A stretch of 64,000 bases of DNA from Adineta vaga. Lineage: Eukaryota > Rotifera. The first letter of the stretch is position 1; every line of letters begins with the position of its first letter. Positions 22,967 to 36,227 of this stretch are shown one piece after another. The position numbers and the translations under genes are program-made. The notes below the pieces were generated by a model, which searched no databases, was not told the origin of the DNA, and worked only from the letters and a program-made list of their open reading frames with translations. The stretch covers positions 14,260,001 to 14,324,000 of the forward strand of contig CP075493.1 in NCBI GenBank assembly GCA_021613535.1, in the 5' to 3' direction.

Positions 22967-25900
22967 ATGCTGCAGTATAACAAAAAGTTTTTATTTATTT
23001 CAGACTCGAAAATGATACACGATAAAGAAATTAACGATGGTGATCGTATTCAAAAACCAAACATCTACAATAAATATTTACCTTTTTATGATACACTTCA
23101 GCATCAAATACCTGAAGCGTTCGATGAAATTAAAATGCGCCTGTCTCAAACTATTCAATTAATTGAAATAGAACCTGGGTTTTCACTTTGGTCGACTAAA
23201 CTGAGTGATTTCATCTTATTGTACGGCTATTCATTTACCAAAACTGATCATATCAAACTGATCAATTTTTATCTTTCTGTCCTCTCTATAGAAAATTTGA
23301 ATTATGTACATGTGAAAACATGTTTCGATCTACTTGAAGTACTCTTGCGGTTAGTATACTTAAATATATATGCTGAAAATCGAAAACGTCTAGAAGAAAA
23401 TATTCTTATTTGATACTTTAGAAAAGTTGAGTTGATTACTCGCAATGAATTGACCATCGATTGGCGAATATTATATCATTGGGGTAGAATTATTCGATTT
23501 CATCATGATCAAGACTATTCACTTGAAATAATGCCCAAGTATGTAGAAAATTTAATCAATGAAATTATTTTCATCAATGTCATGCATTTTCTTAGTAACA
23601 TTGAACTATCATTTTGTGATTGTGTGGGACTTTCTTGTTATTATTTTTCGGAGACAGCAACACAAGAAATGTTAGATGAATTTCGTCCTTGGTTGTGTCC
23701 GTTTGATACCTCATGTGACGATGCAATGTATATTTTTCATCACTTCTTACCCGTTAACTTACCACCTGAGTTACATCATCAGGGATTTAAGTGAGTATCA
23801 TGACAATTTTCTCGATTTTCAATGGTAATATATTGATCACGATTCAGATTGTGGCTGCCTGAACTTCTTGGCATATGGGAAAGTATTTCTAGCAGTACGA
23901 ACTGGCAATCGGTAAGTTTCTTTACAAACGATGTTAATTTACATTAACGAAAGTTTTAGTATTTTATCCCAACATTTTCCTGTATTGCATGGAATAATAT
24001 TGGATACATCGATTGGGAACCTTGGATTCCTCAAGTGAGACTTACTTTGTACAAATGTAACTTCATAATTTTCATTTTGTCTTTTCCAGATCTTTACACG
24101 TTTTCTGAGAGATTTATCTCTTCCAGTCGGTGCTCTTTCGACAACTTCACAGAATATCACTTATTTGTCATCTGCTATGGCATCATTGATGGTAGCAATG
24201 ATAGGTAATGGAGGTTCATGTTTACAATATGTGAAGGATTTATTTACGGCAATTAAAAGTTTTTATCATCCATCAAACACGGGAGACTTTCAACAGTATC
24301 TCGTTAACTTTCTTAGTGAACTAGCAACAAAATTTGTCGAGCGAGTTTGTCTGTAAGTTTGTATTACATTCTATATATATATATATATATATTTCGATGC
24401 TTTTGTAAATTCAAGAGAGATGAATGCAGAGAAGCCATGGTATTTTCAAACACTTCAGTCCTACAAACTAACTGACCAAGATATAACTGATTTTGTTAAT
24501 TGTCTCAAAGAATGTGTTTACATTTCTATCTTTAACAAAACTTATTTGGGCGATGCAGCTATAGCATTTCGAAGTCTGGCCATGCTCCGACCCGAACTGA
24601 TTATACTACCTATCATCGAACAGTCAGTCCTTTACATTTATACAATTTATGAACTGTTTCGTTTTGTCATCTTATAGATTGTTTGTATCCGTTGACAACA
24701 TGATTGAACCACATCGTTTTACATCAATCTTGTATTGTTTGTCACAGGTCACCTTTGAAATCGTTTCACCAAAGTCAACATTCCCTCAAAATCAAACCTA
24801 TGTCTTGCCCTTGTTGATAGCTGTGTTGCCTGGAATCGATTCGAGTGACCTCGATAAAACAAATGTGACTTTGCAATTTCTAATATCAATGCTAACGATT
24901 ATCACATGTGTCGATTGTTCATCAGCTATCGATATTCAAGAAGATCTTACCGAAGTAAGACAAATAGAACTTTAACTTAATCAAATTAATTCATGTTTAT
25001 ACAGATCGAGAAAGAAGTGTGTTTATCGACAGCCAAATTTGAAGATTTCATTATTGAATTTCTCAATAGAACTTTTCAAATCATTGAACATAACTATGAT
25101 GATAGCAGTACTGTAATAGACCTTACATCAGTCGTTAGTGTTATTGTTCAACAATGCAGTGAAAAACTCTTCGAGGTATTTCAATTTCAATACAATGTAA
25201 CGAGATACTGTGATGAACTGTTTGTTTTTGTTTGAATAGGTGGTTCGAAAAAAGATTACGAATTTTCTTGCCGTTCCGTCTATTGGATCGAACGTCGACA
25301 ATTCTGTGACTTATATCCTAGTTCGACCCATTCTTCAAACTAATCCAATTGAAACACTCAAATATCTTCTACCACAAACATGTGAACGTATCGAAAAGAT
25401 ACTTGATGATTGGGAAGCAACCATCTTTACCGATTATCAAGGTGACCCCGAACTGACTTGGTATGTAGTTCTTTTCTCTGAACTTCTCCAAGCTCGTGGT
25501 GATACATTACTCATCTACAAACCAATTATTTTATCTGTCTTTCATCGATGTGTACAACTCATTCATAAAGAATCCTACAATGCTATGGCTAATGCTGCAC
25601 AATACTTACTTAGGTCACTTTCGAATGCATATCCAATTGAATATCGTCTGACATTGGAAAATATCGATGAACCATTTACTGACTTTTTACCTATTCGAGT
25701 AAGGTTTTTGTCTACGCATCAACAACAACAACAACAACAAAATAATTATCTGTCGTCTAGGCATGGGGTAAACATGTAGAATTGGATAATCTAAAACCTC
25801 AATTCCATATTCCAAATGCAGAAGAAATAAGTTTTGCGTGTGATATCGTCGAAACATTCTTGTATAGAGAACTGACCTTTTTAAATGAGAAAGATTCTTG

Positions 25901-28900
25901 TATATCCAAGGATGAACGGCTTCGATCTCTTACATTATTATCTTCAATAATTATTGGATGTTTACGAATGGTACCAAGTGTTGATAGCGAAGAAGTACCC
26001 GATCTGTACGTAATTCTTTTGAAACTCTGATATGTAGAAAATCTTATTATTTACTTGTAGCGTACCAACACTCGTCTCTCTCGAGTCACAATACAAAACT
26101 CCATGTTCAATTTACCCTTGCGTGCCAAGTAAGTAAACGGAAAATTAATCTGATATATCAATCAATTTTAAATTGAATTTAATTACAGAGTTTAAAGAGA
26201 ACCTTCGACGTCGCATAATTAACGATTTGGGAAATTTGCTTGGTTCGTTCTTGTCGAAGAAAACAAATGTTGATATTAAGCTTTTTGTTTTTCAGATCAT
26301 CTCATCGATAAACATCCAGATGATGCAGCATCCATTTCATTTGCTCTGCAGGCATTTAGATCAAATTATTGTTGTTTATATTCTATTTTGGAATTTATTA
26401 TAGATCTATGCTTTATCACCATGCTATTACGGTGTATTAGCGGATGAATATGATGGAGCATTTGCTGATTTTGATACAGCAATTTATTCATTTGAAAGTG
26501 AAATCAATAGCAAACAATGTTATCCTCGTTTTGTAATGATCAGACGTTTAGTAGAACAAATGAATGTAAGTGAAAAGAATAAGAATTTCTAATACTAATG
26601 ACTATTGTTGATAGTTGCTTTCTTTACACCATAATGAACCATTTACGGAAATAGATAAACAAGTAGTAATTAAACTAGCTGAACTGTCTATGAATCGATA
26701 CTGTGGTGTAAGTAATGCCTTTGAACGATATCAGAAGCTTGATACCAACTTTTAGATTCGAATGAATGCACAACAATCTTTGTTCGTGCTGTTAACTCGT
26801 TTTCAATTTTCGTACGAAGTTATTATCGATCGTCTGTTGGAACTTCTCAATGCATCAAATGAAATTAATCATGATGAATTCAAAGTTTGTTTTTTCTTTC
26901 TCTCTCTTCAAGTCATTAATGACTTTCACTCACAAGGGTTGTCTATATATCTTGCTTGGCACTGATTTCGTTTTCTTACCTGGGAAACATTCATGGAAAT
27001 TGCTTGAAAAACTCTGGCCGTCGATTGCAAAAACAACGCATGTCACTAAGACAAGTACGCAAGATCTGATCTTACAAATTGTGTACAAGATCAGCCAACA
27101 GTTTGATGCACCATCCATTATTGAAGAGACAAATATTGCGGCAATACGTGCAGCAGCTGCTCTTTGGCGTCCATTAGATGCTCAAGAGATGAAAATAAGT
27201 ATTGAAAATCGTGAAAAACGTACCCAAGAAAATATCCAATCTTACAATAATCTGATCGGAGATATCAGTTTCTCAACGAGTGATACTCATTTGTAAGCGT
27301 TGCTTTTAAGAAAGAACTATTCTAAATCTAGTTCTGTATATTTAGAACTTGGCAACAACAACAGAGAATGGTTTATTTACTTGGTCAATTATTTCAAAAG
27401 AAAGTGCCTCTTTCTACTTCCTTCATTCAAACAGGCCTCGATCTATTCGTTCATGATAACGTAGAATTACGATCGGTAAGTTGAATATTTCTTTTGTTAT
27501 AGACGTCAGCTCATATATATGTTTAGTTGGCGTGTAATTATATAGCTGCTGTGTGTCGTTTGCAAAAACTACCTCGAATTTATGTTGAAAAAACACGTGA
27601 TGAGATTATGCACCGGACAATTAACGATGAATGTCATCCAGGTGATCGAGATGATAATCTATGGGTGACACTCAACGATTACAAACCACCTAAAACTCAG
27701 ATAGAATGGGAAGAAAGTTGTTTTTTAGATAAGAGTTTTCATGGCTATTATCAATGGCCAAAAATCATTAGGTATCCAATCAATAAACGAGATCGATACA
27801 CACAAGGAAACATGCCAGAACAAGTGGCCATTATATACGATCGATTCGTGGACAAAACGTTTCTTACACATGCTATTCAATTGATGGTATCAGACTTGGA
27901 TGGAGGCAATGGTTTTAATGTGCATCGATATCGAATGTTTAAAGTGAGATAACACATCGTTTTGAATGACAACTATCAATATGTCAATCTTTTTCTAGGG
28001 TCTCTTTCGAAATTTCGGTGAAGCTTTTGTCGATAATTTTATGGAAATACTCTATACACTTATGCATGAACAAACAACAGAGAAACAGGAAGCAAGTTCA
28101 CAGTTAGCTGCGGAAATTGTTGCTGGTATAATTCGTGGATCAAAATATTGGACGATAGAAATGGTTAGTGATTCTGCGAGACTTTCTTCATATTTATATG
28201 GTATCACTTTTATAGCATAACGAACTGTGGCTTAAACTTACACCGTTTCTAAACAAAGTTTGCGCCAATCTCAGTTGGGAAGTAGTGACTAGCTGGTATT
28301 ATTGTTTTTGGCATGTTCTGGTTAGTTTGAAGGTTTGAAACAGATTTTCTAAATTATGTTTCTATTGAAAAAAAGGGAGATGCCGATCCTCGACGAATGT
28401 ATCGTGTAATTGAATTTCTTCTTTCTCTAATGAATATTCCTTCAACAGCGAATGGAATCAGTGAAACATCGCGTTGGTATTTAGTTAAAATATTATCCAA
28501 TTGCGAATGGCACATTCCTAAAGTTTGGCATGCTGTCAGTACCTATGCCAAAGAGTTACTCGATCATCCACATAGTGCTGTACGAGAGCGAATTATTTCG
28601 TAAAAGATAAACCTCAAAAATTGTAACATGAAAATATTCTCTACCTATTGTAGTATTTTCAATCGAGCGTTCTATTGTGATGTTACATTGCCTAATGGTC
28701 AATCAACACGACATCCTAATATGAATCTATTTCTCAGCTTCGTACGTAAACGATTACAGGAAGCGATGGATATCTGTGAGAAAAGTTCTAGAGGTAGAGT
28801 TTTTACTATAAATTTTCCATTTCGTCAAAGTGCGTGCATTCTATAGTTGATAGTTCCGATGAAGTTGCAAAAATCGTTTCAGAGCGTCAGCAAGCACTGG

Positions 28901-30023
28901 TATTTATCGAAACAGGTAATGACGACATATGATGTTATACTAAAAAGAAATTCTTTCATGTGTTTCTGTATAGTAATTGAACTCTACATCAAAATACTTA
29001 GCGGATGTCTACAACCAATAAAACGCGGAATGATTGAACTATTTCCTGAAGTACAGATTTACATCCACTTTATCATTTATAAAAAACAATATTTTCTTTT
29101 ACATTCATTTTACTTAGCTCTGCAACCTCGAAAATATTGTCAGTCATGATGAAGATCTGCAAGTGCGTTTAACACTCAGCCGAACAACTATCACTACTTT
29201 GCATATACAAGTTCCATTCCTTGAAGAATTCATCGAACAAATAGAATGTGTATGTAGTGAAAATAGATTCCATGCAATTTTTACAAATTTCAACGTGTAG
29301 GTAATTAAAAGTGATAAGTGGCATGCACGTCGGGCTGCTATTGAATTTATTCAATATTTGATCTTTGGTAATCTATTTAATGCTCGTCCATTTTCACCAC
29401 GTATCCGTAAAATTGTACTTGGACATTTGTCTGATGAACAACTTGAAGTACGAACAATTGCTTCTGTCACTCTAGCAGGTTTATATCAATGCAATTTCAT
29501 TCCAATTACCAAGGAAGATCTGGTAAGAGTTATTTCTCTCGAAATTCTGTTAAAACAACCATTTTCTGATAAACAGGAATACTTTTGTTGGATGAGTAAG
29601 ACGAAGTATTCAATCAAAGTTGATGACAAGAAAATTACATTAACAGAAAATATAATTAAACGACATGGTGGTAAGTATTAATAAATTTTTTAGATCATAC
29701 AACACTTTTATGTATTCTTTATAGGTGTTCTCGGTCTGTGCGCCATGGTTCTTTCAGCTCCTTACGATATTCCTCTATATATTCCCGATGCTTTGATGCA
29801 AATGTGTGAACATTTACAAGATCCAATTCTAATTCGAGTAAATAGTTTTCGGGAAAATTCGACTATATTATCATGTTTCTTTCTTTAGGAATCGGTCAAA
29901 TATGCTTTAGCAGAATTTCGTCGTACACATCATGATTCATGGCATGAACATCGCGAAAAGTTTACTAATGAACAACTCGTCATTCTCACTGATGTTCTCA
30001 TTTCTCCGAGTTATTATGCTTAA
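22967..30023 (+). CDS. PSME4: Proteasome activator PA200/Blm10 homologue, more than 20 exons
   Basis: Exon fragments follow the PA200 order along the whole gene. The N-terminal part has [11 protein letters not shown] and [15 protein letters not shown]. Next come [19 protein letters not shown] (spliced near 23793) and the DNIGYIDW-like [12 protein letters not shown]-repeat exons fill the middle ([43 protein letters not shown]). The gene ends with [25 protein letters not shown] and the stop at 30021-30023. PA200 caps the 20S proteasome in the nucleus and opens its gate for acetylated histones and peptides. The introns are short GT-AG. The start is 22967 or the second Met at 23012. A CAA run gives a poly-Gln stretch near 25723-25740, and a (TA)n microsatellite lies in the intron near 24370-24391. 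Individual small exons were not all resolved; no clear disabling break was found. Confidence 0.9.
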
Positions 30024-30041
30024 TTTAGAACAATTCTGACA

Positions 30042-30058
30042 CTTTATTTTAAAATAAA
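30042..30058. terminator. Overlapping convergent poly(A) signals
   Basis: AATAAA on the plus strand at 30053-30058 serves the PSME4 gene. The complementary strand has an AATAAA at about 30048-30043 for the opposing gene. The two stop codons are only 48 bp apart. Confidence 0.6.
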
Positions 30059-30071
30059 CAAATAATTTCAT

Positions 30072-32133
30072 TTAGTTCGAATTCATCGTAGCCATTTCTG
30101 ATTCCATTGAAACAGCATTTTCTTCTTGTTTGTTCAGTAACTTCGTAATAACTGTGTCAACTTCATTTTGTTGAAAATCATCTTGTAATCTTGCTACTCG
30201 ATCGTCAAATAACTCCGATGATCCAGTCGATAATAAACCTAATAGATGATCAAGTTTCGTTAGATCTGGACGTTGTCGATTGAATTTAAACTAAAGAAAA
30301 ACGTATGAAAATAATGATAACAAAAATAACGATCGAAATTAGGATTTCTCTTACTTGAGTTACATCGGGCACATTGGCCTCAAGAAATTGTTTATACATT
30401 TGACCTAGATCATGTTGATGAGCAAGAAAGGAAATGAATACTAATTTAGCTGGATACACTTCTTCACGATATTTCAAAAATAATTTAAAGAATCGTGTTT
30501 TTGTTCCATCATTTAATTCAATACTTTCATTTTCTTCTTCATCAGTTACCATAATAAATGTTTTAACAATTTCTTTTTCAAGATAATATGGTAAAAGAGC
30601 AGCAGCATTTGCTGTACCACCACCGACATTGGTTGTTAATGCTAATGTAAGAACATCTTCAACATTTTTTGGGGTAAATGCTGGCTGAAATGCTTCACCA
30701 TGGAAGAAAGTCAATTTTGCTGAACATATTGCTGTTAATAATGATGAAAGAATCGTTGCTGTACGTATAGCAATTTCCATTGAATACGACGCATCAGCAA
30801 GAACAACTACAGGTGATTCGAGTGGTAATTTAATTGTTTGAAGTTGAGCTTCGGCTGCTGGAATTAGATCAGAGTAGAGTGCAGTTTTTTTCGATTGATC
30901 TGAATGTTGATGAGTGACATTGGCAAAGCCTCGTGTTCGACCGCGTCCCCAAGCATGGCTATGTTCAGGATTACGATAGAAAGTTGGAATATCCGGTTGA
31001 TTATCTCGTAATGTACGAATAAGTAAAAGCCGATCCATAAGTTTTCCATATGGTAAAGTGACTTGTTCACCACTACGTAATCTTTCGCTAATAACTACAT
31101 CTACATCTGGACATTCCAAATCTTCATAATACCATAGAATCGTATTCAATTTTTCTTCATATGAAGCAATTCTTGCTTTCGATTGATCGGTTAAATGTTC
31201 TTTGAATTGTTTCAAATGTGAATATGGAATTTTAAATTCTATAATTAAAGTGTTAACATTAGCATTGGTTAAATCTTGACAACGAAAGACCATTGTTTCT
31301 TGTGGTGCTGGTGTACCAAAACAAAATGGTAAAAACCATGGTAAAGCTGGAAAATCTTTCGTAGGATTGAAATGAACAATATCAGCTAGTTTTCTCCATG
31401 GTTCTGTTGGCATATGTAATGCAAAATATTCCAATTCTTGTTGAGTTAATGTACGACTCCAACGCGTAATATGTCGAGCAATCGCTCCACTTGCTGATCC
31501 ACTGGAGACTTTGAGTTTATTTAAATTATCGATGTTATTTTTTACTCGACCAAGTTTTGTTGCGCTAGGTTTTGTTTTACTTAATTCAAGACGTTTAAGT
31601 TGTTTCTCATAAACGCGAATTAGTCGAGCAGCATCTAACATAGTTACGGCCTTAAGAACTTCAGTTAGAGTGAATAAACGTCGATGACGTAAGAGATTAT
31701 TTGCTAACGTATGATCATGTCGACACCAAGCAGCAGCTAATACACAAGCCTTCGCTTTTTGTCCAATTTCAACACTATTTTCATTCAATGCAAATAAAGT
31801 AGCTAAATAACGAGGTAAGTTAATTGTTTGTGCTTGAATATGTTGATCGATTGTAACATTTGCATTCACAAAAAATGGTTTAGGATCAGCGTTAATATTC
31901 AGTTCTATTGCAGAATTGGTCGATGTTACTTGTTCCTCAATATCTATTGTTTGCGGAGGAACAGATCGAGCGCCTCCACGGAAATATCCACGAGTAGCTC
32001 CACGACCGCCTCTACCTCGAGAAGTTCCACCGCCACCACCACCACCTCGTCCACCTCGACCTCGGCTAGTTCCACGACCACGTCCACCTCGTCCTCGACT
32101 AGTTCCACGTCCACGAACCACTAAAGACTCCAT
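30072..32133 (-). CDS. RGG-rich von Willebrand A domain protein (Ro60/TROVE-like organisation)
   Basis: Model complement(join(30072..30290,30355..32133)), 665 aa, phase-0 intron. The N-terminus (residues about 6-60) is an Arg/Gly repeat region typical of RNA-binding or condensate proteins. A long helical middle follows (LATLFALNENSVEIGQKAK, IARHITRWSRTLTQQELE). The C-terminal part is a vWA fold with an intact MIDAS sequence DASYSMEIA, the threonine region GGGTANAAALLPYY and a TDEEENES acidic loop. The layout resembles Ro60, which binds misfolded small RNAs through an alpha-helical ring and a vWA domain, but TROVE homology cannot be confirmed by eye. No frame breaks. Confidence 0.65.
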
Positions 32134-32469
32134 TTATATAAGAGTATATATGTTAACTTTTTTGCTAAACCTACTTATACTATATGTTAAATACTTTGTA
32201 TTTCACGGAGGAAGAACGTCGACGATTTTGTTTTTCTCTGATTCTATCTGAAAATGTTTTATCACATGTCTTCTACCTTTTTATACATAAAAAAAGTATT
32301 ACACAATCCATTCGTCATTATTTCATGAAGTGATGAAATACCATGTCGCAAAAAGAGAAATATACAAAACTAATATTGTCTAAATGATGTAACGATACGA
32401 ACTACTTTTATTCATCCTATGAAAATATGTGCTTCTCATCGTATAGCCAATATGTTGTTTTTCGAACAT
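32134..32469. other. Intergenic, shared spacer
   Basis: Upstream of the vWA gene and downstream of the glycosyltransferase gene, both on the minus strand. Nothing specific seen. Confidence 0.4.
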
Positions 32470-33552
32470 TTAATTACCGCAATGAAAGAGCCATTCGATA
32501 GGCATTTCTTTGAAAAATGCATATAAATATCCAAAATAGTTATTTGCTTCTAATAAATGACTTGAAGGCACTACATGGATAGTACGAGGATATGCTCCAT
32601 TGCAACTAGATTTCCATGTTGAACCATCTTTTAAATAATGAGTTGTATGCCCATTGACAAAACATGGTAAAGTGATGAAATGTTCCGACAAATAAGTAGC
32701 AAAAAGACTTAAAATAACTTGATCTGCTGTCCATAAAGATCTAAGTCCGAATTGATTATATGCAGTTTCTGTTACATTATGTAATAAACGTGTAAAATCA
32801 ATTGAACGACAAACATTCAAATCTAACAAAACGATGCCAGTTATAAAAGTATCTGGATTTGATCCTTTGTATTTATAGTCAGTTGGTACGAATGGATACC
32901 ATGGTGCCAAACCCAATGCAGTTTGATTTGTATTAAACAATTGGAATTGTCTCCAAATCGAATAAACATCGTCAACAAACATGATGTCCACATCAATAAG
33001 AAGAATACGATGTACATCCAAAGGTAATAGTTCATGAACGAATGCTTTCGACAACGCATATATGCCGGAATAATGTGTATTGATAATTCGACGTTCTTCT
33101 AAAAACTTTTTTCCGATTTCTAAAAGTTTTTCAATTGGGTATATTCGAAATTTTGTACAAACATCTGGAACGGGAATAAAGTAGTGACTAATTGTTCTCT
33201 CTCCATCAGAATCTGTAAATATATGGAAAGTTAGATTGTAAAATTTTCGCCGATGAAACATAATTGATTTTATTGTACTAATGGCCATCTGATTAAATGA
33301 ATGTCCAGTACATACAAGAACTAAATGAATACCATCCTGTAAATAATTCGAGATTTCAAGTTTTTCATGAACACGTATTATAAATGCGGTATTTCGACAT
33401 TGAGATACTGATGCATGATTGAAAATCAATAACATTGTGCTCAAAGCCATCAAAATAATAATGATGATCAACTTTGTCCGAAATGATTTCAAGCTGTTCC
33501 ACATATAGTCGTAGTGTCTTCGTATGAGCATAATATACGTTTCTAAAATCAC
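32470..33552 (-). CDS. GT8-type glycosyltransferase, type II Golgi membrane protein (LARGE/GXYLT-like)
   Basis: A 360-aa single exon. It has a short cytoplasmic N-terminus, a signal anchor at residues about 26-45 (LIIIIILMALSTMLLIF), then a luminal catalytic domain. The nucleotide-sugar/metal motif DVD is at residues 187-189 in HRILLIDVDIMFVDD. The preceding YSGIYALSKAFVHELLP and the later GIVLLDLNVCR, WTADQVILSLF and CFVNGHTTHYL blocks are typical of the xylosyl/glucuronyltransferase branch of GT8. The expected activity is transfer of a sugar to a secretory-pathway glycoprotein or glycolipid; donor and acceptor are not predictable. A second in-frame Met (residue 8) could be the start. Confidence 0.8.
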   Translation of the reverse strand: MILETYIMLIRRHYDYMWNSLKSFRTKLIIIIILMALSTMLLIFNHASVSQCRNTAFIIRVHEKLEISNYLQDGIHLVLVCTGHSFNQMAISTIKSIMFHRRKFYNLTFHIFTDSDGERTISHYFIPVPDVCTKFRIYPIEKLLEIGKKFLEERRIINTHYSGIYALSKAFVHELLPLDVHRILLIDVDIMFVDDVYSIWRQFQLFNTNQTALGLAPWYPFVPTDYKYKGSNPDTFITGIVLLDLNVCRSIDFTRLLHNVTETAYNQFGLRSLWTADQVILSLFATYLSEHFITLPCFVNGHTTHYLKDGSTWKSSCNGAYPRTIHVVPSSHLLEANNYFGYLYAFFKEMPIEWLFHCGN

Positions 33553-34114
33553 ATGAAATTTGCGTTAATATTAACATCTCGAAGGTGTGAGCGTCTACTC
33601 TTCCATAAATCATAGTTTCATTATCAAATGGAGAAATGTGTGAAATTCTTAAACCATTGAAATATTTACTTACTGTTTAGTAGAGACTAAAGAATTTTGT
33701 CAGTGCGACCAAAGTTTTGAGGAATATATTCACATAAAATAAATCATTGTATTTAAGTTCTTTTATTCCGCAGTTGATATTGATCAATGAATAACTAATT
33801 TCTGTTCTTAGTATTACTTGATACAACTCTTTTTATTTGAAAAAAAAATAAGGATAAAAATAATTGAGATATCAAATTCTACTTTGCTTTAACTTTGTCT
33901 AGGAAATCTTTTGTCGTTCACTATTTACTGTAAAATAATATGTGCCTTGATATATAAAGAAATTCTCATGAAAATCACGTTCTTTTTCTTCCTTTTCTTT
34001 CGTTCTGTCAAATTGCTCGCCAGATACATTCGCTAGAGAGAGAGTGAGTGAGTGATTCGCCATCTTTTTTTTCTGCAAATAACAGAACGAGAAAATTTTC
34101 TTAGTATTCAGGAG
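33553..34114. other. Intergenic with short GAGA/GAGT microsatellite
   Basis: Contains an agagagagagtgagtgagtga run near 34034-34054. No gene seen. Confidence 0.5.
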
Positions 34115-34672
34115 GTTAGATACATGGAGTGGAGAATCTCAAATTGTTACCAGTTCTCAAATACTTTATGTAAAAATTTTTAAAATTTCAAATTCGAACT
34201 GATAGTTTACTTGCGTTGAGAGATCTTCGAAAATTGTCATCTTAGGAAGATTCGTTGTTTTTCTCAAGTTCTTTCATATATTAAACATCAGATATGATAT
34301 CAGATATTCACTTTTTGCTGAAGATTTTGAAGTGATAACAATTTTGTGAATGACAAACATCATTAAAGAACACCATTTAAAGCAGTATTGCTCACTAATC
34401 GTTATCGCTTTAGCATCTTCAGGTGAAACTAAATATCCGATATCTGTTGACTCTTTCTACATGTAGATAGAAAACTATCATCGATTTATTCATTTGACAG
34501 GTGAAATGGAAAATTTCCATAGTAATTTCCATATATGAGCTACGATCTGCGACGACAGTTTTCAATAAAAACAAGCTAAATGAGTGATTGCTAGCACGGT
34601 GTGCAATATCAAATATAAGGCTGTTCGCGAAAACTGGTAACATTTTGAGATTCTCCACCTCCTCGTTAGATA
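34115..34672. mobile_element. hAT-like MITE with 8-bp target duplication
   Basis: An inverted pair bounds a 542-bp non-coding segment (34123-34664). The left arm has tggagaatctcaaa-t-tgttaccagtt-c-tc from about 34130; the right arm, read on the minus strand, gives the same with two substitutions. Directly outside both ends is the same 8-mer, GTTAGATA (34115-34122 and 34665-34672). An 8-bp duplication with short terminal inverted repeats is typical of hAT elements. No transposase is encoded, so it is non-autonomous. Confidence 0.7.
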
Positions 34673-35249
34673 TGTCCTTAGTATACGGAAATGATTAATG
34701 TCTTGAATGTGTGCTTGCAATCAAATTGAATGAGGCAGCAACCTTCCAAAAGACAAAACCATTTTGACGATGTGAGTATAAATGCACGATTGAACAAATA
34801 GAGCTATAATCGGAAGAGAATTAATCGGCCGTTCTTTTACGTAAAAAAACCGAGAAAGGAAGAAAGAATGTTGCGAAACGCATTTAAACTGTCAAATTTA
34901 CAATCGATTGCTTATTGTATATGTAACTACTGTATATAAAAAGATCAGTTAACCGTTTAAATTATTAATATACTTTGAAGCGGTTACAGCATCATTGACG
35001 TTATTGTAAAATTTGATTTTTCTAGCAATTTTTCCTTTCTGTCAAGTAGAATGGTTGTGTTCTTAAGAGAAAAGTCATACTCGCACGTAAATGCCGAAAT
35101 ATTCTCTGTAGAAAATGATCATTTAACGTTTTATTGAATCTTTTAATGAAAAGTTCTTATAGTGACAATACAGGTGAAATAAACTCATTTAAAAATAAAG
35201 AAGTCAAAATTACTGATAAAAAGTGAGTATGATCTCGTTGGCACGCATG
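34673..35249. other. Intergenic, no gene seen
   Basis: AT-rich spacer between the MITE and the HECT relic. No coding signal. Confidence 0.45.
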
Positions 35250-35960
35250 TATTATTTATTTGAATTGTCATCAGTGCTAAAATCTTCTGCGTTAGGTGCA
35301 TCATCCATCGTACCATCACCATCAATAATTGAACAAGATGAAATTGCATAATTCAAATGTTCATATATAATTTTACTTGTTGAATAAGCAGGTAAATCAA
35401 ACGTAAAGAATTATACACAACAGTGGCAATCGTGGAGAACATGCACCATCATAAGGTCCACCTTGATCAGTACTATGCATATCGAGATAATGTGCTAACC
35501 AAAGTTGGTCATTTGATTGTCGAAATAAGTTATGAGCATCAGTGCGTAGTTGTTGATAAGCTTGATAAAACATAGTATTGTTACTTTTTTCTCTGTATCT
35601 GTACTTGCTTTAATTGTATCGAAATAAACCGATTGAAACTCATTGCGATGCAGTCAGTTGTAGTTTGTTCTAGGGATGTTTTAAATAATTGACGTTTTGC
35701 TGATGTTAATAAATAGAATTTTATCGATCGAATAGAATCTGCTGGAATATTTGTTACAGTGATCGATAACTCTTATAAAAACTTCTAGAGAAAACGTCAG
35801 GTAAGGCTGTTTGTTGATCAGACCGCAAGCTCTAATCAAATCGATCTTAACCAATAAATGTTGAGTAGCTTTTGGAAGTTCTGATTGGACTTCATGGATA
35901 TAGTTATCTTCTTTCGTGTTTTGCTTTTTTTGTCTGACTAACAATACAAATAGCAAGTCC
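35250..35960 (-). pseudogene. HECT-type E3 ubiquitin ligase relic with internal deletion
   Basis: Fragments appear in HECT order on the minus strand. From about 35960: ELPKATQHLLVKIDLIRAC and INKQPYLTFSLEVFIR. A frame change leads to VTNIPADSIRSIKFYLLTS. Next come FYQAYQQLRTDAHNLFRQS, the HECT entry motif STDQGGPYD and SPRLPLL, then a jump to a C-terminal-like FDLPAYSTSKIIYEHLNYA with DGDGTMDD. In HECT proteins the GGPYR and LPAYSS blocks are well separated, with the catalytic Cys after the latter; here most of the lobe between them is missing. At least two frame changes and a deletion mark it as dead. The parent family is probably a HERC-like ligase. Confidence 0.55.
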
Positions 35961-36227
35961 CTTAGTGCATATTCGAGTTTGTTTTTTTCTTCAATGCTTT
36001 TGAAAGTATCTTTTTGAATATTTCAGTTCGATGCAACGAGATTTATGGACGTGTGGTAACATTGTTATGTGAATCTCAATGTATATACGTATATATATGT
36101 GCTTGATTTTGTTGTTTTTAGATAAAATGATACTGATATAAATATTCGACAGTATATGTCAATAGAAAAGAGAAGAAAAGATTCTTTTTTTTTTATTATG
36201 TGGAAGAGCTAAACGAAGAATTTCTAG

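Noticed and set aside
31916-32124. Pro/Arg-rich and Ser/Thr-rich plus-strand frames
   Set aside because: Antisense of the Arg/Gly-rich N-terminus of the vWA protein.
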